Notes under the pieces: model-generated
The model's database searches: none
What the model saw: the letters and a program-made list of their open reading frames with translations, nothing else
What the model was told of the DNA's origin: nothing
Program-made: the position numbers and the translations under genes
Assembly: GCF_000344615.1 (NCBI RefSeq)
Contig: NZ_KB467824.1
Location: 4,181,767 to 4,245,766, forward strand
Origin: Janthinobacterium sp. CG3
GTDB taxonomy: Bacteria > Pseudomonadota > Gammaproteobacteria > Burkholderiales > Burkholderiaceae_D
Length of the DNA stretch: 64,000 nt
Direction of reading: 5' to 3'
Shown: piece by piece, positions 9,510 to 18,391 of the stretch
Layout: each line of letters opens with the position of its first letter
Numbering within the stretch: the stretch's first letter is position 1

Positions 9510-10487
9510 TCATATCCTGATCCTGATCACCTTGCGCATCCACAGCACGCCCACCGCCACCATGCCGACCGAGTACCACAGCAGGCGCACGCCGCCCGGG
9601 TCGGTCCACAACACGCGCACGTAGTTGGGGTTGATGAACGACATGATCAGCAGCATCGCCGGCGGCATCAGGCCCAGCACCCAGGCCGACAGCTTGCCCT
9701 CGGCCGACAGCACGCGCACCCGCCCCAGCAGCTTCAGGCGGGCGCGGATGATGCTGCCGATGCTGCCCAGCAGCTCGGCCAGGTTGCCGCCCGACTCGCG
9801 CTGGATCAGCACCGCGATCACCATGTAGCGCAGGTCCGTCAGCGGCACCCGCGTGGCCAGGTTTTGCAGCGCCTCGTTCATCGGCACGCCGTAGTTGATT
9901 TCCTCGTGGGCGAACTTGAATTCGGCGCTGATGGGCTCGGGCAGCTCGTCGCCGACCATTTGCAGCACGTTCGAAAACGAATGGCCGGCGCGCAGCGCGC
10001 GCGCCAGGAAGTCGACCGCCTCCGGCAGCTGCGCCTCGATGCGCTGCAGGCGCGCGCCGCGGGCGCGCAGCAGCAGCAGGCATGGCAGCGCCAGCGCGAC
10101 GCCGCTCAGGCCCAACCCGGCCAGCGCCGGCACGCCGTAGCCCAGCGAGAGCGCGGCGCCGCAGGCCAAGCCGAATACGCTGGCGGCCAGCACCTGCAGC
10201 ACCGACCATTTGGTGCCCGACTGCTGCAGCAGCACGTCCAGCGCGGCGCTGCCCGGCAGCGCCCGTAGCAGCCGCTCCAGCGGCGGCCAGTCGCTGTAGC
10301 GGCGCTGCTTGAGGATCGACACCTTGTCGGCGCCGCCCTGGCCGCGCCCGGACATCAGGCGCAGGCGCCGGGCGATGTTCTGGGCGCTGCCGCCGCGGCT
10401 GCCGGACCACCACAGCCAGATCCCCTCGACGAGCAGGAAGCAGGCGGCGAACAGCAGCACCGCGAAGCCGTAGAAACTCAGGTCCAT
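9510..10487 (-). CDS. tadB: TadB, inner-membrane platform protein (type II secretion F family)
   Basis: The 325-residue protein has paired hydrophobic segments near residues 3-25 and 100-145, a cytoplasmic T2SSF domain (LPEAVDFLARALRAGHSFSNVLQMV...IAVLIQRESGGNLAELLGSIGSIIRARLKLLGRVR), and two C-terminal membrane segments. It is the partner of TadC. It lies 27 bases downstream of tadA and 82 bases upstream of tadC on the same strand. GGGGGC precedes the ATG. Confidence 0.9.
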   Translation of the reverse strand: MDLSFYGFAVLLFAACFLLVEGIWLWWSGSRGGSAQNIARRLRLMSGRGQGGADKVSILKQRRYSDWPPLERLLRALPGSAALDVLLQQSGTKWSVLQVLAASVFGLACGAALSLGYGVPALAGLGLSGVALALPCLLLLRARGARLQRIEAQLPEAVDFLARALRAGHSFSNVLQMVGDELPEPISAEFKFAHEEINYGVPMNEALQNLATRVPLTDLRYMVIAVLIQRESGGNLAELLGSIGSIIRARLKLLGRVRVLSAEGKLSAWVLGLMPPAMLLIMSFINPNYVRVLWTDPGGVRLLWYSVGMVAVGVLWMRKVIRIRI

Positions 10488-10514
10488 GGCGCCCCCGCGG
10501 CGCCGGCGCGCCGG

Positions 10515-11861
10515 CTATTCATACACCCGCTCCGGGTCGAAGGCGCTGTCGGGCACCGGCGCGCCGAACATGCGCAGGCGCTCGGCGAAGCGCGGCCGCA
10601 CCCCGGTGGCGGCGAAGTGGCCGAGCACCCGGCCATCCTTGTCGACGCCGCTCTGCTCGAAGCGGAAGATCTCGTGCATGGCGATGATGTCGCCCTCCAT
10701 GCCGGTGATCTCCTGGATGCTGACGAGCTTGCGCGCGCCGTCGGTCAGCCGCGACACCTGCATCACCACCGTCACCGCCGAGCAGATCTGCTGGCGCGTG
10801 GCGCGCGGGCTCAGGTTGACGCCGGCCATGCCGACCATGTTCTCCAGCCGCGCCAGGGCGTCGCGCGGGGAGTTCGAGTGGATCGTCGCCAGCGAGCCCT
10901 CGTGGCCGGTGTTCATCGCCTGCAGCATGTCGAGCGCCTCGGCGCCGCGCACCTCGCCGAGGATGATGCGGTCGGGACGCATGCGCAGCGCGTTGCGCAC
11001 CAGCGCGCGCTGGCTGACCTCGCCCTTGCCCTCGATGTTGGGCGGCCGCGTTTCCAGGCGCACCACGTGCGGCTGGCGCATCTGCAGCTCGGCGGCGTCC
11101 TCGATGGTGACGATGCGCTCGTTCGCCGGAATCGAACCCGACAGCACGTTCAGCAGCGTCGTCTTGCCGCTGCCGGTGCCGCCGGAGATCAGGATGTTGA
11201 TCTTGGCGTGGCCGAGCGCCTGCAGCACCTGCACCATCGGCGGCGTCAGGCTCTTGTTGTCGAGCAGGTTGGCGACCGTCAGCGGGTTCGCCGAAAAGCG
11301 CCGGATCGACAGGATCGGCCCGTCCACCGCCAGCGGCGGGATGATGGCGTTGACCCGCGAGCCGTCCGGCAGGCGCGCGTCGACCATCGGGCTGGACTCG
11401 TCGACCCGGCGCCCGACCCGCGAGACGATCTTTTCGATGATCTTCATCAGGTGGGCGTTGTCGTGGAAGGTGACGTCGGTCAGTTCCAGGCGGCCGGCGC
11501 GCTCGACGTAGACGCGGCTGTGGGTGTTGACCAGGATGTCGGACACGCCCGGGTCGGCCAGCAGCGGCTCGAGCGGGCCGAAGCCGAGCATTTCGTGCTG
11601 GATGTCGAGCACCAGGTTGTGCCGCTCCTGCTGGTTCAGGACGATGCGCTCGTCCTCGATGATGCGCTGCACCAGCAGCGCCAGCTCGTGCTTGAACTGC
11701 TCGGCCGTCAGGCGCTTCAGGCGCTCCAGGTCGATGCGGTCGAGGATCGCCTGGTGCATGCTTTTCTTCAATTCCTGGTAGGCCTGGCCGGCCAGGCCGC
11801 CGGGGTTGCCGCTGGCGGGCCGGCCCTGGTCGGCCACCGCCAGGCGTTCACGTAAGCTCAT
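10515..11861 (-). CDS. tadA: TadA/CpaF secretion ATPase
   Basis: The 448-residue ATPase belongs to the VirB11/CpaF group. After a helical N-terminal domain it shows FGPLEPLLADPGVSDILVN, Walker A GGTGSGKT with the lysine near residue 233, the Asp box (RIVTIEDAAELQM), Walker B RPDRIILGEVRG and the His box (GHEGSLATIHSN). It powers Flp pilin polymerisation from the cytoplasm. ATG 11861 is chosen because CCGGAGTACACC precedes it; the in-frame codon at 11894 would overlap tadZ without a ribosome site. Confidence 0.95.
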   Translation of the reverse strand: MSLRERLAVADQGRPASGNPGGLAGQAYQELKKSMHQAILDRIDLERLKRLTAEQFKHELALLVQRIIEDERIVLNQQERHNLVLDIQHEMLGFGPLEPLLADPGVSDILVNTHSRVYVERAGRLELTDVTFHDNAHLMKIIEKIVSRVGRRVDESSPMVDARLPDGSRVNAIIPPLAVDGPILSIRRFSANPLTVANLLDNKSLTPPMVQVLQALGHAKINILISGGTGSGKTTLLNVLSGSIPANERIVTIEDAAELQMRQPHVVRLETRPPNIEGKGEVSQRALVRNALRMRPDRIILGEVRGAEALDMLQAMNTGHEGSLATIHSNSPRDALARLENMVGMAGVNLSPRATRQQICSAVTVVMQVSRLTDGARKLVSIQEITGMEGDIIAMHEIFRFEQSGVDKDGRVLGHFAATGVRPRFAERLRMFGAPVPDSAFDPERVYE

Positions 11862-11890
11862 GGTGTACTCCGGTTGGTTGGGGGGGGGTG

Positions 11891-13066
11891 TCACAATTCG
11901 GCGTCGCCGCGGCCGAACAGGCGGCCGAACAAACCCTTGTGCTCGGACAGGCGCCGCGCGGTGACGCGCTCGACCAGCTCGGCCATGCTGCGCGCCACCG
12001 CGCTGGTGCGCGACAGCAGCAGCGCCGGCACGCCCTGGTTGACCGAGTCGGTCGCCGAGATGTAGTCGTTGGGCACGGCGTGCACCACCTCGGCGCCGAG
12101 CGCGTGCTCAAGGTCGGCCAGGCGCAGCTTGCCGCCCTTTTCGTAGCGGTTGACGATCAGGTGCACGCGCTCGTTCGGATAGCCGAGCGAGCGGAAGATG
12201 TCGAGCAGGCGGCGGCCGTCGCGGATGTCCGGCAGCGCCAGTTGCAGCACCGGGTAGATGGCGTCGGCGCCGTCGAGCGCGCGCAGCGACATCGGGTCGA
12301 TCTGCCGGCCGACGTCGAGCACGATGTAGTCGTAGTGCTGGCGCGCCACCCGCAGGATGGTGTCCATGTGCTCGGCCGTCATGTCCAGCGCCAGCGTCGG
12401 GTCGTCGGCCGCCGCCAGCACGCCGAAGCCGGGCGAGACGTGCACCAGGCAGGAGGCCAGGAAGGCGCCGTCGACGCGGGCGATCTGCTGGCAGACGTCG
12501 GCCAGCGTCATCGCCGGCTTCTGGTCCGACACGTACAGCGCGGCGTCGCCGAACTGGCCGTGCAGGTCGATCAGCAGCACCTTCTTCTCGGCCAGCGTGG
12601 CCAGCGCGTAGCCGAAGTTGGTCGAGATGAAGGTGGCGCCGCTGCCGCCCTTGCAGGACAGGAAGGCCAGCACCTTGCCGTCGCGCTGCTGGGTGACACC
12701 GGCCTGCACGTCGATCCGGTCCATCGCCTCGTGGAAGGCCTTGTGCTGCAGCGGCAGCGCCAGCACCTCGCGCATGCCGGCGCGCATGGCGCGTATCATC
12801 AACTCCTGCTGGTGGCCGTCGGTCAGCAGCATGAAGGCGGCGCCGGGGTACATGCGCGCCAGCCGTTCCAGCAGCTCGGCCTCGGCCGGGGCGACCTCGC
12901 TGGCGTCGACGATGACCAGCTGCGGCGGCTCCGGCACGACGCGTTCGACGGCGTCGCGCAGGCCGTCGCGGCCGGCCGACAGTTGCAGCGGCGGCATGCG
13001 CGCCGTGCCCTGCGCCGCGACCTCGGCGTGCAGCTGGGTGTCCCGGGTGATCATCAACGCTTTCAT
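11891..13066 (-). CDS. tadZ: TadZ/CpaE pilus-localisation ATPase
   Basis: The 391-residue protein has an N-terminal receiver-like domain (residues 1-120, VIVDASEVAPAEAELL) and a ParA/MinD-type ATPase domain with deviant Walker A KGGSGAT at 139-145, plus LLIDLHGQFGDAALYV and YIVLDVGRQIDP. TadZ/CpaE directs the Tad apparatus to its place in the cell. GGGAGTGCG supports the start. It is transcribed between the tadE-like genes and tadA. Confidence 0.92.
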   Translation of the reverse strand: MKALMITRDTQLHAEVAAQGTARMPPLQLSAGRDGLRDAVERVVPEPPQLVIVDASEVAPAEAELLERLARMYPGAAFMLLTDGHQQELMIRAMRAGMREVLALPLQHKAFHEAMDRIDVQAGVTQQRDGKVLAFLSCKGGSGATFISTNFGYALATLAEKKVLLIDLHGQFGDAALYVSDQKPAMTLADVCQQIARVDGAFLASCLVHVSPGFGVLAAADDPTLALDMTAEHMDTILRVARQHYDYIVLDVGRQIDPMSLRALDGADAIYPVLQLALPDIRDGRRLLDIFRSLGYPNERVHLIVNRYEKGGKLRLADLEHALGAEVVHAVPNDYISATDSVNQGVPALLLSRTSAVARSMAELVERVTARRLSEHKGLFGRLFGRGDAEL

Positions 13067-13099
13067 CGCACTCCCTTTCTGTGGAAATCAAATGCCGCG

Positions 13100-13714
13100 C
13101 TACGGGCAGCCGCCGGCCGGGTCGTAGCCCAGCGTCTCGGCCGGCACCACCGTGGCGGCTTGGTTCAGCGACAGCGCCCCGGCGTTGTAGTCCAGCAGGG
13201 CCCCCGGCAGCGGTATCAGCGGCGGGTACGCCACCGCGGTGCAGTCGGTGCCGGGCCGGCACAGGCGCGCGCGCACGAAACGGATGCAGCCGGCGCCGTT
13301 CGGATTGGTGAAGCAGACGGCGCGGTTCAGCGCCGGGCAGGCCGGCAGCGCGACGGCGGCGATCGGCTGCATGACGCCGTCGCCGTCGAGCGACAGGTAG
13401 TCGATGCGCAGATAGCTGGCGTCGATGGGGCCGCCGAGGCGCAACTTGCCGTTGGCGTCGGCCAGCAGCGCGCCCCGGCGCAGCGCCTGCATGGTCGGGG
13501 CGTTGCTGAAATCGGCGACGGCGGCGGCGCGCGCGGCGCGCCGCGTCGTGTCCTGCAGCGTCACCGCCAGGAACATCGCGTGCGCGCTCTCGGCCAGCAG
13601 GTAGACGACGCCGAGGAACATGGCCAGCAGCAAGGCGAACTCGACGGCGACGACGCCGCGCCCCGCGGCCGCCCGGCCGCGCCGCCGCGCGCGGGTTTTC
13701 GCCTCAGCCGCCAT
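13100..13714 (-). CDS. TadE/TadF-like minor pseudopilin
   Basis: The 204-residue protein opens with a basic stretch and the TadE-type hydrophobic helix GVVAVEFALLLAMFLGVVYLLAE, including the glutamate typical of Flp-type pseudopilins. A soluble domain with several cysteines follows (C..C.......C and CP at the end). It is the second TadE-like gene and starts inside the end of the first (11-base overlap), implying translational coupling. Such proteins act as minor subunits needed for pilus assembly. I cannot separate TadE from TadF by sequence alone. Confidence 0.85.
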   Translation of the reverse strand: MAAEAKTRARRRGRAAAGRGVVAVEFALLLAMFLGVVYLLAESAHAMFLAVTLQDTTRRAARAAAVADFSNAPTMQALRRGALLADANGKLRLGGPIDASYLRIDYLSLDGDGVMQPIAAVALPACPALNRAVCFTNPNGAGCIRFVRARLCRPGTDCTAVAYPPLIPLPGALLDYNAGALSLNQAATVVPAETLGYDPAGGCP

Positions 13715-14183
13715 ACGGCACCGTCACGTCCAGAGCGATGGTGAAATCGCTGCCGAGGTGGAAAAGGTCGCGCACGCCCTGCAGCACGCCGACGTGCAGC
13801 ACGAAGGGCAGGACAAAGACGCGGATCGTGGTGGGCGCCGGCGCGTTGGCTTCGCAGGAAACGTTGTTGCACATCACACTGACGTCGCCGGGCACCTCGA
13901 TCCGCAGGCCGTTGCCGGCGGCGGCGTCCAGCACGATCTGGCGCGCCGCTTTCACCGCCAGCGCGCGCTTGGTCCCCCGGCTCATGTCGCCGGCCGAGGT
14001 GGCCGCCATGAAGCGCGCCGCGTTCTGCACCGCGTTCTGCATCGCGTTGTAATACAAAAAAGTCTGGACGATCGGCACCATCACCGCCAGCAGCAACAGC
14101 AACATCGGCAGCACCAACGCGAACTCGACGGCGGCGACGCCGTCCTGCCGGCCGCGCCGCGCGGCGGTACGCGGCGCGCTCAT
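13704..14183 (-). CDS. tadE: TadE-like minor pseudopilin
   Basis: The 159-residue protein begins SAPRTAARRGRQDGVAAVEFALVLPMLLLLLAVMVPIV, the classic TadE domain with a short basic leader, glutamate at the +5-type position and one transmembrane helix. The remainder is a small periplasmic domain. The start ATG (14181-14183) overlaps the tadG stop as ATGA, so the two are coupled. It is processed by the prepilin peptidase in known systems. Confidence 0.9.
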   Translation of the reverse strand: MSAPRTAARRGRQDGVAAVEFALVLPMLLLLLAVMVPIVQTFLYYNAMQNAVQNAARFMAATSAGDMSRGTKRALAVKAARQIVLDAAAGNGLRIEVPGDVSVMCNNVSCEANAPAPTTIRVFVLPFVLHVGVLQGVRDLFHLGSDFTIALDVTVPYGG

Positions 14184-15595
14184 CGGAACAGCCCCACCGG
14201 CCCGCCCAGCGCCGCCGGCGCCGCGACGCCGGCGAATTCGCCGCTGATGGCGGTGGCGCTGGCCTGCGCCGTCATGTAGAAACGGCCGACCGCCAGCACC
14301 GTCGCCGTCGGGGCGGTCGGCAGCGTGCAATTGAGCAGCGCGACGTTGAGCACGCGCCGCCCGGGCAGCCTGGGATTGGCGATGCTGGAAGACAGGAACC
14401 AGGCGATGGCCAGGCTGGTATACGGCGCGCCGCTGGCGGGATAATTGCCGGGTGCGGCGACGTCGGCGCCGCTGTTGACCCGGTACAGCGTCGGCCAGTC
14501 GGTCAACGCGAACGGCGCGCCGGCGGGCGTGAGCGGGCGCGAAAAGCCCCACAGCGGCCCGTAGTGCTTGGCCTCGACGGTTTCGCTGGCGGCCGAAGGC
14601 AAGGGCACAGGCAGGTCGGCTTTGGTGCGCAGCGCGGTGGCGCTGCCGGTGGTGGCCGCCACCGCCGTTTGCCCGCTCGGCGTCGGCGGATAGGGCTTCA
14701 CATTGTTGTCGGCCACGCCCACGGAGTTTTCGCAGCCGCCGCTGGGACCGAAGCGCGAGTTGAGCTGGGCGGCGTAGGCGAACTGCGCCGGCGAGATGGC
14801 GCTGACATACACGCTGGCCGGCACGCGCGCCATCGGCACGCTGCCGCTGCACATGAAGGGGTTCAGCACCGCCGCACCGAAATTGGCCGGGGCCGACGCC
14901 GCCGGCGGCGTCGCCAGCGGATTGATGACGTAGTTGCGCGCGGCCGGCCCGGTCGGATTCAGCGCCAGCAGGTTGTAGCCGACGCCGCGGCGGAAGCCGA
15001 ATTCCACCTGCTCGTTCAAGCCGCCGCTGCTGCGCACGGCAGTTGGCGCCGTGCTCATCACGCAAATGGCCAGCGGCGCGAGGTTGATCGAGGTGTGGCC
15101 CGCCACCGCGTGCGCGGCCGCGCTGCGCACGCCGACGGCGCTGTCGACGCTGCGCATGAACGGCGTGGCGACGTTGGCGCCGGCCAACGCGGCGGTGTCG
15201 ACCCGGGCGAACCAGTAATTGGCCGGCGCCGCGTTCGCCGTCGCCGCGTCGACCCAGCCGGCGCCGCCGCCGGGCGCGTCGGCGAAGCCGAGCGCCGCGT
15301 TGTCCCACACCATGGCGACGCCGCCATACCCGACCCGGTTGGCGGCGACGACTCGGCCGGCCTCGGCCTGCGCCAGGGCGATGCCGGCGGGGGTGCCGTC
15401 GAGCTGCCTGGCCGCCGCCAGCGCGGCGCCGTCGGCGACGTTCTGCAGTTCGGTCCGGCGGTGGTGGACCTGGGCGATGTCGAGCACCACGCCCATGCAC
15501 AGGACCAGGCCGAGCAGCAGCGGCGCCAGCAGCACCGCGAACACGCCGCGCTGGCGCCGCCAGCGGCGAAAGAACGGGATGGATGGTTGTGCCAT
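14180..15595 (-). CDS. tadG: TadG-like pilus-assembly protein
   Basis: The 471-residue product has the TadG signature. A basic start is followed by the membrane helix GVFAVLLAPLLLGLVLCMGVVLDIA and then HHRRTELQNVADGAALAAARQLDG, shared by TadG/Flp-assembly proteins with Tad-like N-terminal domains. The long C-terminal part is Ala/Pro-rich and periplasmic, with several paired cysteines. TadG interacts with TadE/F in pilus biogenesis. GGGGCGCGCC precedes ATG 15595, and its stop overlaps the tadE start. Confidence 0.88.
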   Translation of the reverse strand: MAQPSIPFFRRWRRQRGVFAVLLAPLLLGLVLCMGVVLDIAQVHHRRTELQNVADGAALAAARQLDGTPAGIALAQAEAGRVVAANRVGYGGVAMVWDNAALGFADAPGGGAGWVDAATANAAPANYWFARVDTAALAGANVATPFMRSVDSAVGVRSAAAHAVAGHTSINLAPLAICVMSTAPTAVRSSGGLNEQVEFGFRRGVGYNLLALNPTGPAARNYVINPLATPPAASAPANFGAAVLNPFMCSGSVPMARVPASVYVSAISPAQFAYAAQLNSRFGPSGGCENSVGVADNNVKPYPPTPSGQTAVAATTGSATALRTKADLPVPLPSAASETVEAKHYGPLWGFSRPLTPAGAPFALTDWPTLYRVNSGADVAAPGNYPASGAPYTSLAIAWFLSSSIANPRLPGRRVLNVALLNCTLPTAPTATVLAVGRFYMTAQASATAISGEFAGVAAPAALGGPVGLFR

Positions 15596-15607
15596 GGCGC
15601 GCCCCGG

Positions 15608-15922
15608 CTACTTGCCGGACCCCATGGTGAAGTTGCCGGCCGGCGGCGCCGGCTCGGCGAACGACTTCTGGTAGCGCTCCAGCACGGCGCGCGCGCTTTT
15701 GCCGTCCATGCCGGCGACCGGGTCCGGGTTGGCGGCGGCGCCGGGACGCGCCACCTGCTGGGCGAAGGCGATGCGCACGGCGTCGCCGGCGCGCCGGTCC
15801 AACTGCGGCGTGGTCGGCGCGCAGCCGGCCAGCAAGGCCGCCAGCGCGGCGGCCAGCAGCGGCCGGCCCCGGCGCGGATGCGCAGCGGCGCGCTGTGGTG
15901 GTGTGTGCAAGCTGGTGTGCAT
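15608..15922 (-). CDS. Tad-locus small lipoprotein
   Basis: The 104-residue protein has a long basic leader and a lipobox (LLAAALAALLAGC), then a short polar domain (TTPQLDRRAGDAVRIAFAQQVARPGAA). GGGAGCCACC before ATG 15922 decides the start over the in-frame ATG at 15943. It sits between rcpA and tadG with gaps of under 20 bases, so it belongs to the tad operon. A pilotin-like or secretin-associated role is plausible by place only; no domain is recognised. Confidence 0.8.
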   Translation of the reverse strand: MHTSLHTPPQRAAAHPRRGRPLLAAALAALLAGCAPTTPQLDRRAGDAVRIAFAQQVARPGAAANPDPVAGMDGKSARAVLERYQKSFAEPAPPAGNFTMGSGK

Positions 15923-15939
15923 GGTGGCTCCCGTATGCG

Positions 15940-17451
15940 TCACTTCAATTCAAAGCCGGCGGCGGCCTGCGCCGGCGGCGCGTCGGCCGGCGCAGGCGCC
16001 GGCGCCGCGCCCTCCATGCGCCCGCCCAGGAACAGCTCGGCCCGGCCAGGGGCATGCAACTGGTCGGTCGGCAGCGCGTAGTTCGGCGGCAGCGGTTTGA
16101 CCAGGTGCGCGGTAATCACGAATAGCAATTCGCTGCGGTCGTGCTGGAAGTCGGTGCTGCGAAACAGCGCGCCCAGCACCGGCACTTCGCCCAGCAGCGG
16201 CAAGCCCTTGATGTTGCTGACCTGGTTGCTCTTGATCAGGCCGCCGATGGCGTAGCTCTGGCCGTCGAACAACTGCACCGTGGTGGCGGCGCGCCGCGTG
16301 GTGATCAAGGGCAGCACCGCGCCGCCGGTGAAGCCGGCGGCGCTGATGCCGACGCCCTCGCGCGACACCTCCGACACCTCCGGCGCCACCTTCAGGTTGA
16401 TGCGCCCGCCGGCCAGCACCGTCGGCGTGAAGCGCAGGCCGACGCCGAACTCCTTCTCTTCCAGCGTGACCTTGCCGTTGTCCTGGCCCACCGGGATGAA
16501 GATCTTGCCGCCGGCCAGGAAACTGCCCTCCTGGCCGCTGATGGCCATCACGGTCGGCTCGGCCAGGATGCGGATCAGGCCGTCCTGCTTTTGCGCCGCC
16601 AGCGTCAGCTGGTTGCCGTTCGACTTGCGGGCGTCGAGCAGGCCGCCGGTGCTGCCGGTGAGGAAATTCGACAGCAGCGTGGTGGCCCAGCTGCCGGCGG
16701 CGTAGCGCAGCGTCGCGCCGACCTCGAGCTTGTCGAGCAGCGACTTCGACACCTCGGCGATCTGCACCTCCAACATCACCTGCTGCGGCGCGCTGACGTT
16801 GAGCAGGTTGATGATGCGGCTGCCGGCCGCCGCCCCGCCGCCGCCGCCGCCGCCGCCGGAATTAGCCGGGGCGCCGGCCGCGCCGTCCTCGCCCTTGCGC
16901 AGCCCCGCCAGCGCCTGGGCCGGCTTGCGCACATAGGCGTTGGCCAGTTCCAGCGCGCGCCCCAGCGCCGTGGCGTCCTCGACCGTGCCGCTGAGCACCA
17001 GCGAATCGGCGGCCGCGCTGACGCGGATGTTTTTCTCGTCCGGCATCAGCGCGGCCAGGCTGGCCTGCAGTCCGCCGGGGTCCATGCCAACCACCACCTC
17101 GACCAGGCTGCACACGCCGCTTTTGCCCTGGATAATCATATTCGTGCTGCCGACGTCGACCCCGAGCAGGTACAGCGTGTCCGGCGCCACCAGCATCGCC
17201 TGCACCACGGCGGGATTGCCGACGCTGCGGCTGAGCACCGCCTCGGGCAGGCGCATCAGTTGCGACTTGCCCAGTTGCAGCGCCAGTCGGCCCGGCTTGG
17301 CCGCCTCGCCGCTGCAGCGCGGCCCGCCCTCGCCGGCCGCCGCGCGGGCGCCCTGGCGCTCGGCCGGCGGCGTCGGCGTCGGCGGCGCCGCCGCCGCCGT
17401 GCTGGCCAGCGCCGCGGACAGGGCGAAGACGATCGTGGTGCGGCTATTCAT
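15940..17451 (-). CDS. rcpA: RcpA/CpaC outer-membrane secretin
   Basis: The 503-residue protein has a signal peptide (VFALSAALASTAAAA) and an N-terminal pilus-assembly secretin domain (KSQLMRLPEAVLSRSVGNPAVVQAMLVAPDTLYLLGVDVGSTNMIIQ). A BON-like segment and the C-terminal secretin domain follow (LEVQIAEVSKSLLDKL..., AEPTVMAISGQEGSFLAGGKIFIPV..., GLRFTPTVLAGGRINLKVAPEVSE). It forms the outer-membrane channel for Flp pili. A Gly-rich run (GGGGGGGG) separates the two halves. It lies between rcpC and the small lipoprotein. Confidence 0.93.
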   Translation of the reverse strand: MNSRTTIVFALSAALASTAAAAPPTPTPPAERQGARAAAGEGGPRCSGEAAKPGRLALQLGKSQLMRLPEAVLSRSVGNPAVVQAMLVAPDTLYLLGVDVGSTNMIIQGKSGVCSLVEVVVGMDPGGLQASLAALMPDEKNIRVSAAADSLVLSGTVEDATALGRALELANAYVRKPAQALAGLRKGEDGAAGAPANSGGGGGGGGAAAGSRIINLLNVSAPQQVMLEVQIAEVSKSLLDKLEVGATLRYAAGSWATTLLSNFLTGSTGGLLDARKSNGNQLTLAAQKQDGLIRILAEPTVMAISGQEGSFLAGGKIFIPVGQDNGKVTLEEKEFGVGLRFTPTVLAGGRINLKVAPEVSEVSREGVGISAAGFTGGAVLPLITTRRAATTVQLFDGQSYAIGGLIKSNQVSNIKGLPLLGEVPVLGALFRSTDFQHDRSELLFVITAHLVKPLPPNYALPTDQLHAPGRAELFLGGRMEGAAPAPAPADAPPAQAAAGFELK

Positions 17452-17518
17452 ATGGACGTATCCCCGGCTTGAGCGATGCGGTGGCGGCCAGTGCGGCCGT
17501 GCTGAGATGTTCGGATGC

Positions 17519-18391
17519 CTAAAAACATTCCTGCGACAGCCGCAGGCCGTCGATGACGGCGCTGCAACGGCGCTGGACCAGCGCCACCTTCTGCGGCGCC
17601 GCCGGCGGCGCCGCGGCGGGCGCGACGGCGGCCACGGCGGCCGGCGCCGCCGCGGCGGGCGGCGCCGCCGCCGGCCGCTCGCCCAGCAAGGTGACCTTGG
17701 TGGCGCCGCCGGTGACGCCCGGCGCCGGGTCGATCTGGTTGCGCAGCGCCAGCGACAGCGTGCCGACGCTGCGCGCCAGGTCGAGGTTCTCGGCCTGCGC
17801 CGGCGTCACCTCCAGCGTTACGGCGTTAACCACGCGCGGCTTGGTGTCGTCGCGCCCGACCTCCTGCGCCACCGCCAGCACCAGGATGCGCTCGAGCACG
17901 ATCTTCGAGATGCTCGGGTCCTGCGCCTGCGCCTGGACCGCGGCGCCGCGGTCGCGCTGGGTGTAGACGATGACGTCGACATAATTGCCCGGCAAGGCGA
18001 AACCGGCCACGCCGACGACGTCGTTGACGCGCACCGTGATGGCGCGCTTGCCCTCGGTGATCAGGGCCGACAAGCCGCCGACGGTGCCGACCGGCGCCAG
18101 CTTGGCCTCGGTCAGCGGCTCGCCGCGCAGCACGCTGCTCTTGAGCACCCGCCCGGACAGCTTGAGCGGGTCTTGCAAGGCGCCCTGGGGCAGGCTGTCG
18201 GCGGGCCAGTCGCTCAGTTTGAGCATCTCCGGCGTCAGGCGCTGGCCCAGGTTGACGTCGGCGGCGGCCAGCACCACCTTGCCGGCGCTGCCGGGACCCT
18301 GGCGCAGCAGCCAGCGCGACGCCAGCGCCACCGCGCCCAAGCCAAGCAGCACGGCCAGCGCCATGATCAGAAACGCGCGCCCGTTTTTCAT
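17519..18391 (-). CDS. rcpC: RcpC/CpaB pilus-assembly protein
   Basis: The 290-residue protein starts with one membrane helix (FLIMALAVLLGLGAVALASRWLL), then an SAF domain (KVVLAAADVNLGQRLTPEMLKLSDWPADSLPQGAL) and an RcpC domain (AITVRVNDVVGVAGFALPGNYVDVIVYT). CpaB/RcpC is a periplasmic partner of the secretin. Its start ATG overlaps the stop of the upstream AAA+ ATPase gene. The C-terminal region has a long Ala/Pro run before a cysteine-containing tail. Confidence 0.92.
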   Translation of the reverse strand: MKNGRAFLIMALAVLLGLGAVALASRWLLRQGPGSAGKVVLAAADVNLGQRLTPEMLKLSDWPADSLPQGALQDPLKLSGRVLKSSVLRGEPLTEAKLAPVGTVGGLSALITEGKRAITVRVNDVVGVAGFALPGNYVDVIVYTQRDRGAAVQAQAQDPSISKIVLERILVLAVAQEVGRDDTKPRVVNAVTLEVTPAQAENLDLARSVGTLSLALRNQIDPAPGVTGGATKVTLLGERPAAAPPAAAAPAAVAAVAPAAAPPAAPQKVALVQRRCSAVIDGLRLSQECF